DNA of 64,000 nucleotides. Source: Reichenbachiella sp. Lineage in GTDB: Bacteria; Bacteroidota; Bacteroidia; Cytophagales; Cyclobacteriaceae. This document shows, piece after piece, positions 18,385-28,583 of this stretch. The stretch's first letter is position 1; every line of letters begins with the position of its first letter. Under the pieces are notes generated by a model. It saw only the letters and a program-made list of their open reading frames with translations, was not told the origin of the DNA and did not search any database. The stretch is from the NCBI RefSeq assembly GCF_033344935.1, contig NZ_JAWPMM010000001.1, positions 2,466,001 to 2,530,000 on the forward strand, given 5' to 3'. Both the position numbers and the translations under genes were made by a program.

Positions 18385-18894
18385 TTATTCTTCGTATGGG
18401 TTGTTGAATTGCTCCCAGGTAATCACAGTACAAGAAGCCTGACTTTGATCACTTGCAATGATTAATTCATCAGAGTTCAATCCTCTCAAGGTGAAAACCA
18501 CACTGCTGATGATAATGGCGTCTTTCGTATCATCATCTTCCCATTGCCAACTACCCACTCGCGCAGGAGTACCACTTTTACCACTTTTTGCAAAATATTC
18601 GCCAGAAGGGTAGAAACCATAATAATAACCATCTGTGATTTCTTGACTTTCATTATCGCCGCATTCACCTGACAAGTCAATTTTGCTAACCTTTTGAGTC
18701 CACCACTTTTGCCCGACAGCTGCACCTCTTCCTGAAGAACTGGCAGAGCCAGAAAGAGTGGCATCTCTTAAATCAATGTCAACTATTTCACTGCTAGGTA
18801 CTCCCGCAAATGGATCATCGTTGTCGTCGTCGCCTCCGCAGCTAAATACAAATAAGGATAAGGTAAGAATTGAAAACAGAGCGCTTAATTTCAT
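18385..18894 (-). CDS. Small hypothetical lipoprotein (169 aa)
   Basis: A lipoprotein signal (SLFVFSC) is followed by GGDDDNDD, the acidic post-cysteine run common in surface lipoproteins of this phylum. The mature part has two further cysteines (in SGECGDN and QASCTV), which may form a disulfide, and a small beta-rich domain ending VITWEQF. It may be a lipocalin-like or calycin-type domain, but I cannot assign a family. It stands alone between a terminator and a 125-bp gap. Confidence 0.7.
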   Translation of the reverse strand: MKLSALFSILTLSLFVFSCGGDDDNDDPFAGVPSSEIVDIDLRDATLSGSASSSGRGAAVGQKWWTQKVSKIDLSGECGDNESQEITDGYYYGFYPSGEYFAKSGKSGTPARVGSWQWEDDDTKDAIIISSVVFTLRGLNSDELIIASDQSQASCTVITWEQFNNPYEE

Positions 18895-19019
18895 AGCTAT
18901 TTTTATTTTAAAGTTTACGACTGACTTACTTAAGTCAAAGTTTAAAAGTAAATAGAAAAGAAGCTTAAATAGCTAGGGGAGTAAGAGAATCGTCTAAAAA
19001 TACTTATTTCTAAGTACGT

Positions 19020-19631
19020 CTAAAGAGAATTATAAAAAGCAGTGATACGAACAATGTCTCGCATTTCGTCAGTTTTGAGTTTGTTCGCTTTGACGTATTC
19101 TTTTACCTGATTGGAGTTTTTACTGAGTATTTCAAATAAATGATTCTTCTTCCCATTATACATCTCCATGTTTCCCTCAGTGTCAACAAAATAATAAGTG
19201 AAAGAGAGTTTTTCAGATGAGGCCGCAGGTCCATTAAAATAGGCTTGACTGTAAGGGTCTGTTGTCATTACGATCTTTTCTCTGACCAATAAAGAGGTCT
19301 TGCCTTCATACAATACTTCAAATAAAACAGGAACCTTATAATTTGATTCTACCTGATAGGGGATGGCATAAAATTGACGATAGGTCTTTAATATATTGTC
19401 ATAGATTTCAAAGTATAAGATTTTTTTGCTGCTGTAGGTTTGAACCTTCTCGTCTGCTACGACCACCTGAACAGCATTGGTTTCCATATCGTATTTTACA
19501 TCTCCTCGCACAGTATCTTGGTCTTCTGTCACCAGCCAACCTTTATGAAACATGCGAGAAGAAAATTCTTGTGCATTAGCAGTAAGCACAAGAGTTGTGA
19601 ATACAAAATACGCGAAAACCTTTTTAACCAT
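19020..19631 (-). CDS. Exported hypothetical protein downstream of ribBA
   Basis: A 203-residue protein with a signal peptide (TLVLTANAQ). The mature part begins with the pattern [18 protein letters not shown] and is beta-rich, with a short helical C-terminus. I do not recognise a characterised domain. Its start lies inside the last codons of ribBA (8-bp overlap), so the two genes are probably co-transcribed, although an exported protein and a cytoplasmic riboflavin enzyme have no obvious functional link. Confidence 0.72.
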   Translation of the reverse strand: MVKKVFAYFVFTTLVLTANAQEFSSRMFHKGWLVTEDQDTVRGDVKYDMETNAVQVVVADEKVQTYSSKKILYFEIYDNILKTYRQFYAIPYQVESNYKVPVLFEVLYEGKTSLLVREKIVMTTDPYSQAYFNGPAASSEKLSFTYYFVDTEGNMEMYNGKKNHLFEILSKNSNQVKEYVKANKLKTDEMRDIVRITAFYNSL

Positions 19632-20829
19632 TCCTTAATATACTATGACCCATTTTATCTCGCTTAGTTTCGAGATATTTTTTGTTGTGAACGTTGGGGT
19701 CCACTTCAATAGGAATATTTTCTACAATTTCCAGGCCATATCCCATCAATCCCACTCTTTTTGTTGGATTGTTAGTAATTAGTTTGATTTTTTCTACTCC
19801 AAGATCATGTAGAATCTGAGCACCAACACCATAGTCTCTATGATCTCCCTGAAAACCTAATTTTTCATTAGCCTCTACAGTATCCAATCCTTCCTCTTGA
19901 AGCTTATAGGCTTTCAACTTGTTTAATAAGCCAATACCTCTTCCTTCTTGATTCATATAGACTATGACACCTTTGCCCTCTTTTTCTACCATGGTCATAG
20001 CGTTGTGCAATTGTTCTCCACAATCGCATCGACACGATCCGAAAATATCTCCAGTCAAACAAGAAGAATGTACACGGACCATGACTGGTTCTTTAGGATC
20101 CCAATCACCTTTTACCAAGGCTAGGTGGTGTTCTCCAGTACTGATTTGCTTGTAGGCAGTCATCTTGAAGTTACCCCACTCAGTTGGCATATCTACTTTG
20201 ATTTCCCTTTCGATCAAAGATTCTTTCTCCATTCGATAAGCAATCAAATCTTTAATGGAGATGAGTTTAAGGTTGAATTTATCGGCAACTTCACGTAATT
20301 GCGGAAGACGAGCCATGCTACCATCCTCATTTAGAATTTCAACCAACACACCAGCTGGAAATTTACCAGCTAATCTTGCCAAATCAATGGCTGCTTCGGT
20401 GTGCCCAGCCCTACGAAGTACACCACCCTTTTTAGCCTTCAGTGGAAAGATATGGCCAGGTTTCCCTAATTCTTCAGGCTTTATGTTTGGATCAACCAAA
20501 GCTTTGATTGTTTTAGACCGATCACTTGCAGAAATTCCTGTAGTACAGCCGTAGCCAATTAAGTCTACTGATACGGTAAAGGGAGTTTCGTGGAGGACGG
20601 TGTTTTTGCCTACCATCAGTTCAAGGCCCAATTCATCGCATCTTTCTTCTACCAAAGGCGCGCAAATTAGTCCTCTACCATGCGTGGCCATGAAATTGAC
20701 AATTTCAGGGGTGATGCTCTCTGCTGCACAGATAAAATCTCCTTCGTTTTCTCTGTCCTCATCATCTACAACGATGATTACCTCTCCATTTTTTATAGCC
20801 TCAATCGCTTCTGATACAGGGTCTAGCAT
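19624..20829 (-). CDS. ribBA: RibBA: 3,4-dihydroxy-2-butanone-4-phosphate synthase / GTP cyclohydrolase II
   Basis: A 401-residue bifunctional enzyme for the two entry reactions of riboflavin synthesis. The N-terminal RibB half has the acidic active-site motif [11 protein letters not shown] (about residues 22-32) and [10 protein letters not shown]. The C-terminal RibA half has [21 protein letters not shown] with the three zinc cysteines, followed by [11 protein letters not shown] and the LITNNPTKR substrate loop. Both active sites look intact. It sits 12 bp after dnaG on the same strand. I saw no FMN riboswitch upstream, and there is no room for one inside this gene pair. Confidence 0.97.
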   Translation of the reverse strand: MLDPVSEAIEAIKNGEVIIVVDDEDRENEGDFICAAESITPEIVNFMATHGRGLICAPLVEERCDELGLELMVGKNTVLHETPFTVSVDLIGYGCTTGISASDRSKTIKALVDPNIKPEELGKPGHIFPLKAKKGGVLRRAGHTEAAIDLARLAGKFPAGVLVEILNEDGSMARLPQLREVADKFNLKLISIKDLIAYRMEKESLIEREIKVDMPTEWGNFKMTAYKQISTGEHHLALVKGDWDPKEPVMVRVHSSCLTGDIFGSCRCDCGEQLHNAMTMVEKEGKGVIVYMNQEGRGIGLLNKLKAYKLQEEGLDTVEANEKLGFQGDHRDYGVGAQILHDLGVEKIKLITNNPTKRVGLMGYGLEIVENIPIEVDPNVHNKKYLETKRDKMGHSILRNG

Positions 20830-20841
20830 ATTACTTTGGGT

Positions 20842-22761
20842 TTACTTCACGGTTACATTTCCAAGGGTTTTGGCAATGGTCATTTCCATGCTTTTTAAAT
20901 CCCCTTGGATGCTCAAAAATTTATTTATCTGCTCTTCTTCGCTTGCCGATTTGATGTTTTCCATGTTTTCAGCAATCATCTTTTGAATGATACGGAATTT
21001 GAGCCGCAAGATATTAGTATAAGTTGAATTTTTTAATGTCTGAGATTCATGAGCTACATGAATCTGGAATTTTTCAGACCAGTTGGTGCTGATTTCATAG
21101 CGCTCTGTAGACAAATCAACCGCAGCTTGTTTTACAGCGAGGTCTTCATGATCCAAAAACTGTTGGATCGTACTTATCTGACCTTTGGCCAGGTTTTCTT
21201 TGAAAATCTCTAAAATTTTGTTGTAGATCGGGGTTTCGAAAGTGATATCCTCAGACTCTGCCATAAAGTAATCGGCTAGGGAAACTTCACCTTCTTCTAT
21301 TCCTTCAACCAATTCCGAACCGTAGTTGATCAGCATGCGTATGCTTTCTCTTTCCTGCACTTTGATGATATCATCTCGACTGATTTTGGTTTCAGTCTTT
21401 TCTGGCTCATAGGCTTCCGGGGGAACTTCATGAATAGGTGCTTCCCATTTTTCCTTGCTGCTTTTCAGCAACAGCTTATTGGTCTCACTGATGAGCGTTT
21501 CTTCATCTACATGGATTAGACGACTACATTCCTGAATATAGACCGTTCTTTGAATGGGATCAGGAATCAGTGAAATACTCTGCACAATCTCTCGAATACT
21601 CTCCGCTTTTTTGATCGGATCGTCTCCACCATCTTTTAGGAAGATACCTGTTTTAAAAGCAATGAAATCTTGTGCGTTTTCATCCAAATATTCCTTAAAC
21701 GCTGCTCCACCCAATTGTTTGGAATAACTGTCTGGATCTTCTCCCTCTGGAAATGGGACTGCTTTTACGTTTAACCCACCGGTCAGCATCATATCAATAC
21801 CTCTCATGGAGGCTTTGATACCAGCCTTGTCTCCATCGAACAGTACGGTTACATTTTTAGTATATCGCTGAATCAGTTTGATTTGGTCATCTGTCAGCGA
21901 AGTACCGGATGAAGCTACTACATTAGTGATCCCTGCCTGACTTAATGAAACCACATCTGTGTATCCTTCTACCAGGTAGCAGTTTTCTTGATTTCTAATT
22001 TCGTTTTTTGCCTGAAAAATGCCATAAAGGATTTTGCTCTTTGTATAAAGCTCAGTCTCAGGACTATTAATATATTTTGGGCCTTTTTCGTTGGATTTGA
22101 GCGTTCGGGCACCAAAGGCGATGACCTTACCTGTGATGTTGTGAATGGGAAATACAACTCGACCTCTGAATCGGTCATAAGACTTATCCTCTTTTACAAT
22201 TTTGAGTCCTGTTTGCTCAAGAAACTCATCCTTATGGCCAGCTTTTTTGGCGGCGTCTATCAGACCTTGCCATTGATCCAGTGAATAGCCAAGATCGAAT
22301 CTTTTTATCGTTTCCTCGCTAAATCCTCGTTCCTTAAAATAGGAGAGGCCTATGCTTTTACCTTCGTTTGTATTCCAAAGATTCTCAACAAAGTGATCTT
22401 TGGCGAAATTGAGCGTAATGAAAAGGCTTTCTCTTATACTTTGTTCGGCAAGGTAATTTGGATCCGCCTCATCTTCTTCGATAGTAATGGCGTATTTCTG
22501 AGCCAGATACTTTAATGCTTCGATATAGCTCAAACCATCCACTTCCATCAAGAAGGAAATGGAATCACCCCCTTTTCCTGTACTGAAGCATTTGAATATA
22601 CCTTTAGCAGGAGACACCATAAAAGAAGGTGTCTTTTCATTGGTAAAAGGACTCAGGGCTTTATAACTCGATCCTGATTTCTTGAGGGCAACAAAGTCAC
22701 TCACCACCTCATAGATATCCATCCTGCTTTTGATTTCTTCTATGGTTTGACTTTTGATCAA
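20842..22761 (-). CDS. dnaG: DNA primase DnaG with a degenerate zinc-binding motif
   Basis: A 639-residue replication primase. The N-terminal CHC2-type domain keeps the surrounding signature ([15 protein letters not shown] and KGGDSISF), but three of the four zinc ligands are replaced: Ser37, Thr40 and Thr61, with only Cys58 kept. The RNA-polymerase/Toprim core is intact ([11 protein letters not shown] and [13 protein letters not shown]). The C-terminal helicase-interacting region is more divergent, as usual. The zinc loss seems familiar from other Bacteroidota primases and should not be read as a pseudogene. A TAGATTTG promoter box lies 40 bp upstream. Confidence 0.95.
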   Translation of the reverse strand: MIKSQTIEEIKSRMDIYEVVSDFVALKKSGSSYKALSPFTNEKTPSFMVSPAKGIFKCFSTGKGGDSISFLMEVDGLSYIEALKYLAQKYAITIEEDEADPNYLAEQSIRESLFITLNFAKDHFVENLWNTNEGKSIGLSYFKERGFSEETIKRFDLGYSLDQWQGLIDAAKKAGHKDEFLEQTGLKIVKEDKSYDRFRGRVVFPIHNITGKVIAFGARTLKSNEKGPKYINSPETELYTKSKILYGIFQAKNEIRNQENCYLVEGYTDVVSLSQAGITNVVASSGTSLTDDQIKLIQRYTKNVTVLFDGDKAGIKASMRGIDMMLTGGLNVKAVPFPEGEDPDSYSKQLGGAAFKEYLDENAQDFIAFKTGIFLKDGGDDPIKKAESIREIVQSISLIPDPIQRTVYIQECSRLIHVDEETLISETNKLLLKSSKEKWEAPIHEVPPEAYEPEKTETKISRDDIIKVQERESIRMLINYGSELVEGIEEGEVSLADYFMAESEDITFETPIYNKILEIFKENLAKGQISTIQQFLDHEDLAVKQAAVDLSTERYEISTNWSEKFQIHVAHESQTLKNSTYTNILRLKFRIIQKMIAENMENIKSASEEEQINKFLSIQGDLKSMEMTIAKTLGNVTVK

Positions 22762-22800
22762 CTAAATGTAAGGATTTTGTTTTTGCCCGTATGGAAATGC

Positions 22801-22808
22801 AAATCTAA
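22801..22808 (-). promoter_or_regulatory. Putative -7 box for dnaG
   Basis: The minus strand reads TAGATTTG followed by CA, matching TAnnTTTG, and ends 39 bp before the dnaG start. No well-spaced -33 TTTG was found, so the call rests on the -7 box alone. Confidence 0.4.
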
Positions 22809-22890
22809 AACGAAATTGCCTGATTATGTGATACAAAACAGGGATATCCTTTAACTTGCAAAAAAATTGTAGAACAAGCCATTTTTAATC

Positions 22891-23979
22891 TTGAAAATCA
22901 CAGAAAAGGAAGTATTGCAGGCGTTGAGTAAGGTTCAGGATCCGGATCTTAAAAAGGATTTGGTCACGCTGGGTATGATTCAAAAAATTGAAATCACTGA
23001 CGAGGCACTGAGCTTCTCTGTGGTACTTACCACTCCAGCCTGTCCATTGAAGGAAGTGATTAAGAATGACTGTTTGAAGGCGCTGGAACCAATTTTAAAC
23101 GGTTTGAAAGTGAATATTGATATGACTTCTGATGTGACAAGTATCAGAAGTAAGTCAATGATTTTACCAAATGTAAAGAATATCATCGCCGTCGCTTCGG
23201 GGAAAGGTGGTGTTGGTAAATCTACGGTGACGGCCAATTTGGCCGTGGCTTTAGCCAAATCTGGCGCGAGTGTTGGAATTATCGACGCGGATATATTCGG
23301 CCCATCGATGCCTACCATGTTTGATTGCGAGCATGAACAGCCAAGTATGGTGGAGGAAAACGGAAAGAACATGTTGATTCCCATTGAGAAATATGGAGTG
23401 AAGCTGCTTTCTATTGGTTTCCTTACACCAAAAGACAATGCCATTATTTGGCGTGGACCCATGGCCAGTTCCGCATTGAAGCAATTTATTAGCGACGTGA
23501 AATGGGGCGAATTAGATTATTTGTTGATTGACCTGCCTCCTGGGACGAGTGATATTCATTTGACGCTAGTTCAATCTGTACCTGTGACTGGTGCTGTAAT
23601 CGTGACAACACCACAGAAAGTAGCCATTGCAGATGCGCAGAAAGGACTGTCGATGTTCAAACAACCACAAATCAATGTGCCCTTGCTAGGAGTGGTAGAG
23701 AATATGGCTTATTTCACACCTGAGGAGTTGCCGGACAACAAATACTATTTGTTTGGTAAAGAAGGGGGAAAGAAGATGGCTGAAAAGTATGAGATTCCCT
23801 TCTTGGGAGAGATTCCGATCGTGCAGTCTATTCGTGAGAGTGGAGACAGCGGTTACCCGGCAGTCATGAAAGAAGGAATCACAGAGGATGCTTTTAATGA
23901 GTTGGCACAAAGTGTGGCCAGACAAGTGGCTATAAGAAATGCCTCAAAAGAAAAGACAAAGATTGTTCAAATGAACTAA
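22891..23979 (+). CDS. apbC: Mrp/ApbC-type Fe-S cluster carrier ATPase
   Basis: A 362-residue protein with an N-terminal DUF59/MIP18-like domain (residues 1-80, including TTPACPLK) and a C-terminal Mrp/NBP35 P-loop ATPase. The deviant Walker A GKGGVGKST is at residues 104-112, with IDADIFGPSMPT following and DLPPGTSDIHLT as the switch region. These ATPases carry and deliver Fe-S clusters. The C-x-x-C of the family is not obvious here, which is common in Bacteroidota members. The start is a TTG codon. A NifU-like scaffold gene follows 27 bp downstream, fitting a Fe-S assembly unit. Confidence 0.93.
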   Translation: MKITEKEVLQALSKVQDPDLKKDLVTLGMIQKIEITDEALSFSVVLTTPACPLKEVIKNDCLKALEPILNGLKVNIDMTSDVTSIRSKSMILPNVKNIIAVASGKGGVGKSTVTANLAVALAKSGASVGIIDADIFGPSMPTMFDCEHEQPSMVEENGKNMLIPIEKYGVKLLSIGFLTPKDNAIIWRGPMASSALKQFISDVKWGELDYLLIDLPPGTSDIHLTLVQSVPVTGAVIVTTPQKVAIADAQKGLSMFKQPQINVPLLGVVENMAYFTPEELPDNKYYLFGKEGGKKMAEKYEIPFLGEIPIVQSIRESGDSGYPAVMKEGITEDAFNELAQSVARQVAIRNASKEKTKIVQMN

Positions 23980-24006
23980 ATTTACCGTATATAAGTCATT
24001 GACCCT

Positions 24007-24270
24007 ATGGAAGCAGACAAAAAACAAGAGCTTTTAGCTAGAATTGATCAGGCGATAAACAACATCAGACCCTATTTAGAAGCTGATGGAGGTGATGTGA
24101 AGTTGCTTGATATCGATGATGATTATGTCGTTCAAGTTGAGCTTTTAGGTGCTTGTGAGGCGTGTCCAATGTCTCCTATGACTATGAAGGCAGGAATTGA
24201 GGAAGCGGTAAAGCGCGTTGCCCCAGAAGTGAAAGCCATTAATGCTGTGAATGTTGCATCGGTCAACTAA
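24007..24270 (+). CDS. NifU C-terminal-like Fe-S scaffold protein
   Basis: An 87-residue single-domain protein. It has the conserved RPYLEADGGDVKLLDI segment and the cluster-binding GACEACPMSPMTM with Cys50 and Cys53 (C-x-x-C), typical of the NifU C-terminal / NfuA scaffold domain. Two subunits usually bridge a 4Fe-4S cluster through these cysteines. Its position right after the Mrp-type carrier supports scaffold-to-carrier transfer of Fe-S clusters. Confidence 0.93.
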   Translation: MEADKKQELLARIDQAINNIRPYLEADGGDVKLLDIDDDYVVQVELLGACEACPMSPMTMKAGIEEAVKRVAPEVKAINAVNVASVN

Positions 24271-24355
24271 TACATTTCCATACCTAACCTCCCAATTTAT
24301 TCAAGTTCTCTTCGTTCATTCAAAATGGTATTTGGGATTTAAACCACATTTCAGA

Positions 24356-27300
24356 TTGAAATTCATATTCCTTTTTGTATTAGTTGCGGGTTGTCACTTG
24401 TCTATTGCACAGGATAGATGTGGTACTATGCTTTTCAATGAGTCAAAATCTTCGATGGATCAGCAAGAGCAAAAGATTCAATTCGAGAATTGGTTGAAAC
24501 AAGAAATTTTCCAAAAGCAGATAATCAAACAAAATAGAGCAGCGGTTACCACGAGTGAGACCCTCTATGAAATTCCGGTTGTCGTTCATGTAGTTCATCA
24601 AGCAAGTGAACCCGAAGGGACTGGAGGAAACATCCCCATGGGACAAATAACATCTCAAATCAACACGCTGAATGAAGACTTCCGGAGAATGAATGCCGAT
24701 CGGGTGAATACGCCAGCTGAGTTTGAAGATGCTGCTGCGGATGTGAAGTTGGAATTTGTTTTGGCTAAGAGGGATCCAGAAGGGTTGCCAACTAGCGGAG
24801 TGGTAAGAGTCGTTGGCAATCAAGATTTCTACTCGATAAGTCAAGCAAAAGAATTAGCTGCTAATAGCTACTGGCCTGCAGAAGAATATCTCAACATTTG
24901 GGTGGCACATATGAGTGGAGGATTGCTTGGATTCGCAAAGTTTCCAGTATCGAATGAACCTGGTATGGATGAAGACCCCAACCTTAACCGATTGATAGAC
25001 GGTGTATATGTAGATTATGAGTATTTTGGCACAGGGTTCAATGCAGATGATTTTTCGAAAGGACGAACCCTAGTGCATGAAGTAGGGCACTGGTTAGGAC
25101 TTCGTCATATTTGGGGAGATGGAGGCTGTAGTGTAGATGATTTTTGCACTGATACGCCGGTTCAAGGAAGTAGTAGCTCTGGATGTCCAGATGTAAGTCA
25201 AACCTCTTGTTCTACTATTGACATGTTTCAAAATTACATGGATTATACTGACGATGAGTGCATGAATCTATTTACCAATTGTCAAGGTGATCGTATGAGA
25301 ACTGTATTGGAGAATAGCCCTCGAAGAAAAGAACTACTCAGTAGTTCAGGTGCGCAAGAGGCAATTCAGGTAGCCAATGATTTGGGGATACGTTCTGTAA
25401 TATCTCCCACATTTGGCAATTGTAGTTTAGAACTTTCTCCACAGGTAGAGGTGAGAAACTATGGGAGTAATAATATATCTAGTTTTTCAATTGAACTGCT
25501 TTTGGATGGAGAAGTACAAATCACCGATTCTTATGTAGAAACATTAATTCCTCTTCAATCGATTTTCGTTGATTTGTCCGAGATATCTATCTCCAAAAAT
25601 GTTGAGGAAATTTCAATAAAAATTCTGTCTGTTAACGGAGGAATAGATGGTAATGCAGATAATGATTGTGAGTCCGTTAGTACATTTTTTCCTTCAATTC
25701 AAATTGCTCCTTTGACCGAAGATTATGAAGGTACAGAGGAGTCAATTGCAGAGTTGTGGAAAATGAAGAATAGTAATTTGAATCCACCCGCTTGGGGTTT
25801 TGCGACTGCACCGAATGCTACTATAGAAAATAAAGCAGCTATGCTAAGTTATTATGGTGCTCCAGGAGGGTCGTTTGGAGAATTAGATTACCTATTGAGC
25901 CCTGTACTTGACCTTACAGAGCTACCTACCGCTGATTTGAAATTTAAGTATGCTTATGCGAATCATGATACAAATTTAAGTGACGCTTTGACTGTTATGG
26001 TGTCTACAGATTGTGGAGCTACTTTTCCACAGGATAACATTTTGTTTCAAAAGATAGGGGCAGAATTAAGTACCTCACCTGCTACCAACTCATTATTTGT
26101 TCCTGCAGATCAAGCTGATTGGGTCGAAATTGATATAAACTTCGGGGAATTTTCAACCAAAGAGGTTGTAATAGCATTCGTAGGAAGTAACGGAGGAGGG
26201 AATAACTTGTATTTAGATGATATACAAATTTACTCAAGTGCAGCTAATGAATACGATATTGGAATTACTGCAGTAGAGTCATTGCCCATGGTAACCTGTG
26301 AAGAAGATATTGTAATGAACGTTCAAGTGAAAAACTTTGGTTCTCAGGTTATAACATCATTTTCAGTGAATTATGAATTTGGTTCTAGATCCAATTCTGT
26401 CAATGTCAATTCAGATCTGAATTTATTACCGGGCAAGACTGAAGTGGTTGAGATTGAATCTTATAATTTAGAAAATAATAAGTATCAAATGGACGTGGTA
26501 ATCGAACGACCTAACGGAGAAGTAGATCAGGACAAGAGTAATAATTTTCAAACGGTGTATTTTGAAATAGATACATTGTCTGAAGTAATACCTGTTCGTC
26601 AGAAGTTTGCTAAAACCCTAGAAGGCTCCGGCTGGTATTACTGGCGATCAGACGCACCTACGGATTGGACCATTTCAGAATTCAGGGAAGAAAATGTAAG
26701 TAACTATGCGCTTAGTTTTATGGGCTATGATATTGATGAATTGGGTGTGGAAAATTGGTTTGTGAGTCCCATTCTCGATTTTTCAGCAACGGAAGAGGCC
26801 TCAATGACTTTCGATGTTTCCTATGCGAATAAATCAGATAGAAATGATCAATTACAGATTTTGGCATCGACCAATTGTGGCAGAGTATATCCAATTGAAG
26901 TTTATAACAAAAAAGGTAGTGCTTTGGCTATCGCCCAGAGCGAATCGGCTTGGTCACCAGTGACTACTGAGGATTGGAGGAATGAATTTGTAGATCTCAG
27001 TGACTTGGTTGGTGATCAGGAAGTTAGACTTGCTTTTGTAGTAACTAATCAGAATGGTAATAATTTGTATTTGGATAACATTGAGTTCTATGTTTCTGCA
27101 GACGAAAATCAAATTGTAATTACTGAATCTATGAGAGCCTTCCCTAATCCTGCTACGGATTATATTGAAGTCAAATTTAACTTTAACATCAAAGAGGAAA
27201 TCTTGCTAAGAATAATGAGCTTGGATGGAGATGTGATTGCAGAACAATCATTTCCAAACACATTGAACCAAGTTTATCGAATTGATCATATCCAGAGTAC

Positions 27301-27376
27301 TAACAATGGCATGTATATTCTTCAAGCCATTGGTGATTTTACTAACTTGTCCAATAAAATAATCATTCATCAGTAG
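24356..27376 (+). CDS. Secreted M43-type metalloprotease with T9SS sorting domain
   Basis: About 1006 residues from a TTG start placed just before the hydrophobic signal sequence (KFIFLFVLVAGCHLSIAQ). A longer frame back to ATG 24251 overlaps the NifU-like gene and gives an unlikely N-terminus. The catalytic domain has HEVGHWLGLRH (first His about residue 241), the HExxHxxGxxH zinc motif of pappalysin-like M43 peptidases. Cys-rich loops follow (CSVDDFCTDTP). Two similar beta-sandwich modules (YLDDIQIY and YLDNIEFY ends) and a C-terminal type IX secretion domain (AFPNPATDYIEVKF to the end) complete it. It is expected to be exported to the surface or medium. Confidence 0.9.
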   Translation: MKFIFLFVLVAGCHLSIAQDRCGTMLFNESKSSMDQQEQKIQFENWLKQEIFQKQIIKQNRAAVTTSETLYEIPVVVHVVHQASEPEGTGGNIPMGQITSQINTLNEDFRRMNADRVNTPAEFEDAAADVKLEFVLAKRDPEGLPTSGVVRVVGNQDFYSISQAKELAANSYWPAEEYLNIWVAHMSGGLLGFAKFPVSNEPGMDEDPNLNRLIDGVYVDYEYFGTGFNADDFSKGRTLVHEVGHWLGLRHIWGDGGCSVDDFCTDTPVQGSSSSGCPDVSQTSCSTIDMFQNYMDYTDDECMNLFTNCQGDRMRTVLENSPRRKELLSSSGAQEAIQVANDLGIRSVISPTFGNCSLELSPQVEVRNYGSNNISSFSIELLLDGEVQITDSYVETLIPLQSIFVDLSEISISKNVEEISIKILSVNGGIDGNADNDCESVSTFFPSIQIAPLTEDYEGTEESIAELWKMKNSNLNPPAWGFATAPNATIENKAAMLSYYGAPGGSFGELDYLLSPVLDLTELPTADLKFKYAYANHDTNLSDALTVMVSTDCGATFPQDNILFQKIGAELSTSPATNSLFVPADQADWVEIDINFGEFSTKEVVIAFVGSNGGGNNLYLDDIQIYSSAANEYDIGITAVESLPMVTCEEDIVMNVQVKNFGSQVITSFSVNYEFGSRSNSVNVNSDLNLLPGKTEVVEIESYNLENNKYQMDVVIERPNGEVDQDKSNNFQTVYFEIDTLSEVIPVRQKFAKTLEGSGWYYWRSDAPTDWTISEFREENVSNYALSFMGYDIDELGVENWFVSPILDFSATEEASMTFDVSYANKSDRNDQLQILASTNCGRVYPIEVYNKKGSALAIAQSESAWSPVTTEDWRNEFVDLSDLVGDQEVRLAFVVTNQNGNNLYLDNIEFYVSADENQIVITESMRAFPNPATDYIEVKFNFNIKEEILLRIMSLDGDVIAEQSFPNTLNQVYRIDHIQSTNNGMYILQAIGDFTNLSNKIIIHQ

Positions 27377-27377
27377 C

Positions 27378-28454
27378 TTAAACCGAGCTCTTGATCTGCT
27401 TTTCTTTTACGAATCTCGCAATAGCCAATTGCAATAACTGATCAATCAAATCAGAATATGGAATGCCTGAGGCCTCCCAAAGCTTGGGATACATGCTAAT
27501 TTGTGTGAACCCTGGAATAGTGTTTATCTCGTTGACAAGTAGTCTACCGTCTTTGGTTAAGAATACATCTACTCTCGCAAATCCTTCACATTCTAGTGTC
27601 TGAAATGTATCAATAGCCATTTTTTGCACGGCTATTATCTGCTCGTCAGTGATCTGTGCCGGAATATCAATTTTATATCCTTGATCATCCAGATATTTGG
27701 CTTCATAAGAGTAGAAGCTATGTGTAAAGGATATCTCACCTGGTATAGAAGCCTTTGGATTTTCATTACCCAATACCGCACATTCGATTTCTCGACCTTC
27801 AATGAATTCTTCGATGATTACCTTATGATCAAATGAAAAGGCTTCGTCGAGTGCTTGATGGTACTGCTCTTCATTGTCCACTCTGTTGATGCCTACAGAG
27901 GACCCTAAGTTTGCAGGCTTTACAAAACAAGGCAAGCCTAGCTGTTTGGTAATGCTATCAAAAGTAGGTCGATCCTGATGAGAACGGATAGTAATATATT
28001 TACCAATAGGTAATCCAGCATCTCTAAGCAAACGTTTCATTACATCCTTATCCATGCCAACAGCAGAGCCTAAGACACCGGCGCCTACAAAGGGTATGTT
28101 GGCTAACTTGAGCAACCCTTGAATGGTACCATCTTCTCCCATTGGTCCATGAAGAATTGGAAATACTACATCCACCTTTTGATTAGCCCCGGAGAGTAGC
28201 CCTTCACTTTGAGGGATGAGTGAAACACTATCACTATTTGTATTAAGGCTTATTTTTTCAATATCATCAGCATGAAGAATGAGGGAAGTCTGTTCATTGT
28301 AAAGCCACTGACCACTTTTGTCAATTCCAATTAACACCGGCTCATATTTGTCCTTATTGAGGGCCTCGATTACATTTTTTGCTGATCTCAGCGAGATCTC
28401 ATGTTCGGCTGATTTGCCACCAAACAAGATGCCTACTTTGATTTTGTTCTCCAT
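27378..28454 (-). CDS. ddl: D-alanine--D-alanine ligase
   Basis: A 358-residue ATP-grasp enzyme that makes the D-Ala-D-Ala end of the peptidoglycan stem peptide. Visible signatures are LFGGKSAEHEISLRSA at the N-terminus, HGPMGEDGTIQGLL, the ATP-grasp core FVKPANLGSSVGI, EEFIEGREIECAVLG, and the C-terminal metal-binding VNEINTIPGFT. The gene converges with the metalloprotease gene (1 bp between stops) and is divergent from a PASTA protein, itself a possible peptidoglycan-binding factor. Confidence 0.96.
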   Translation of the reverse strand: MENKIKVGILFGGKSAEHEISLRSAKNVIEALNKDKYEPVLIGIDKSGQWLYNEQTSLILHADDIEKISLNTNSDSVSLIPQSEGLLSGANQKVDVVFPILHGPMGEDGTIQGLLKLANIPFVGAGVLGSAVGMDKDVMKRLLRDAGLPIGKYITIRSHQDRPTFDSITKQLGLPCFVKPANLGSSVGINRVDNEEQYHQALDEAFSFDHKVIIEEFIEGREIECAVLGNENPKASIPGEISFTHSFYSYEAKYLDDQGYKIDIPAQITDEQIIAVQKMAIDTFQTLECEGFARVDVFLTKDGRLLVNEINTIPGFTQISMYPKLWEASGIPYSDLIDQLLQLAIARFVKEKQIKSSV

Positions 28455-28462
28455 ATTGGAAG

Positions 28463-28470
28463 CAAATGTA
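28463..28470 (-). promoter_or_regulatory. Putative -7 box for ddl
   Basis: TACATTTG followed by C on the minus strand fits TAnnTTTG. It ends only 8 bp before the ddl ATG, so if it is used the transcript would be nearly leaderless. No strong -33 element is visible. Confidence 0.4.
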
Positions 28471-28583
28471 TATAAGAAGAGATTTAAGTTAACATTCTTT
28501 CAATTGACTTTTTATAGCACTCATTTATTTAATTTTTTCAATGATTCCATGTAATTTGCCGCGTCACTGACTGAAAGAAAGAA

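Noticed and set aside
18894-18975. Nine-base dyad TAGCTATTT/AAATAGCTA 64 bp apart
   Set aside because: The arms are AT-rich, far apart and one overlaps a start codon; chance is a sufficient explanation.
20842-22761. dnaG as a pseudogene because of lost zinc ligands
   Set aside because: The frame is full length, the Toprim core is intact and the same substitutions are compatible with functional primases in this phylum.
22980-23462. Long open frame antisense to the Mrp-type gene
   Set aside because: It lies entirely opposite a well-supported P-loop ATPase, its translation has no domain or signal, and it follows from the codon pattern of the real gene.
24251-24355. N-terminal extension of the M43 metalloprotease from ATG 24251
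   Set aside because: It overlaps the NifU-like gene by 20 bp and puts about 35 polar or aromatic residues before the signal peptide; the TTG at 24356 gives a normal secretion signal.
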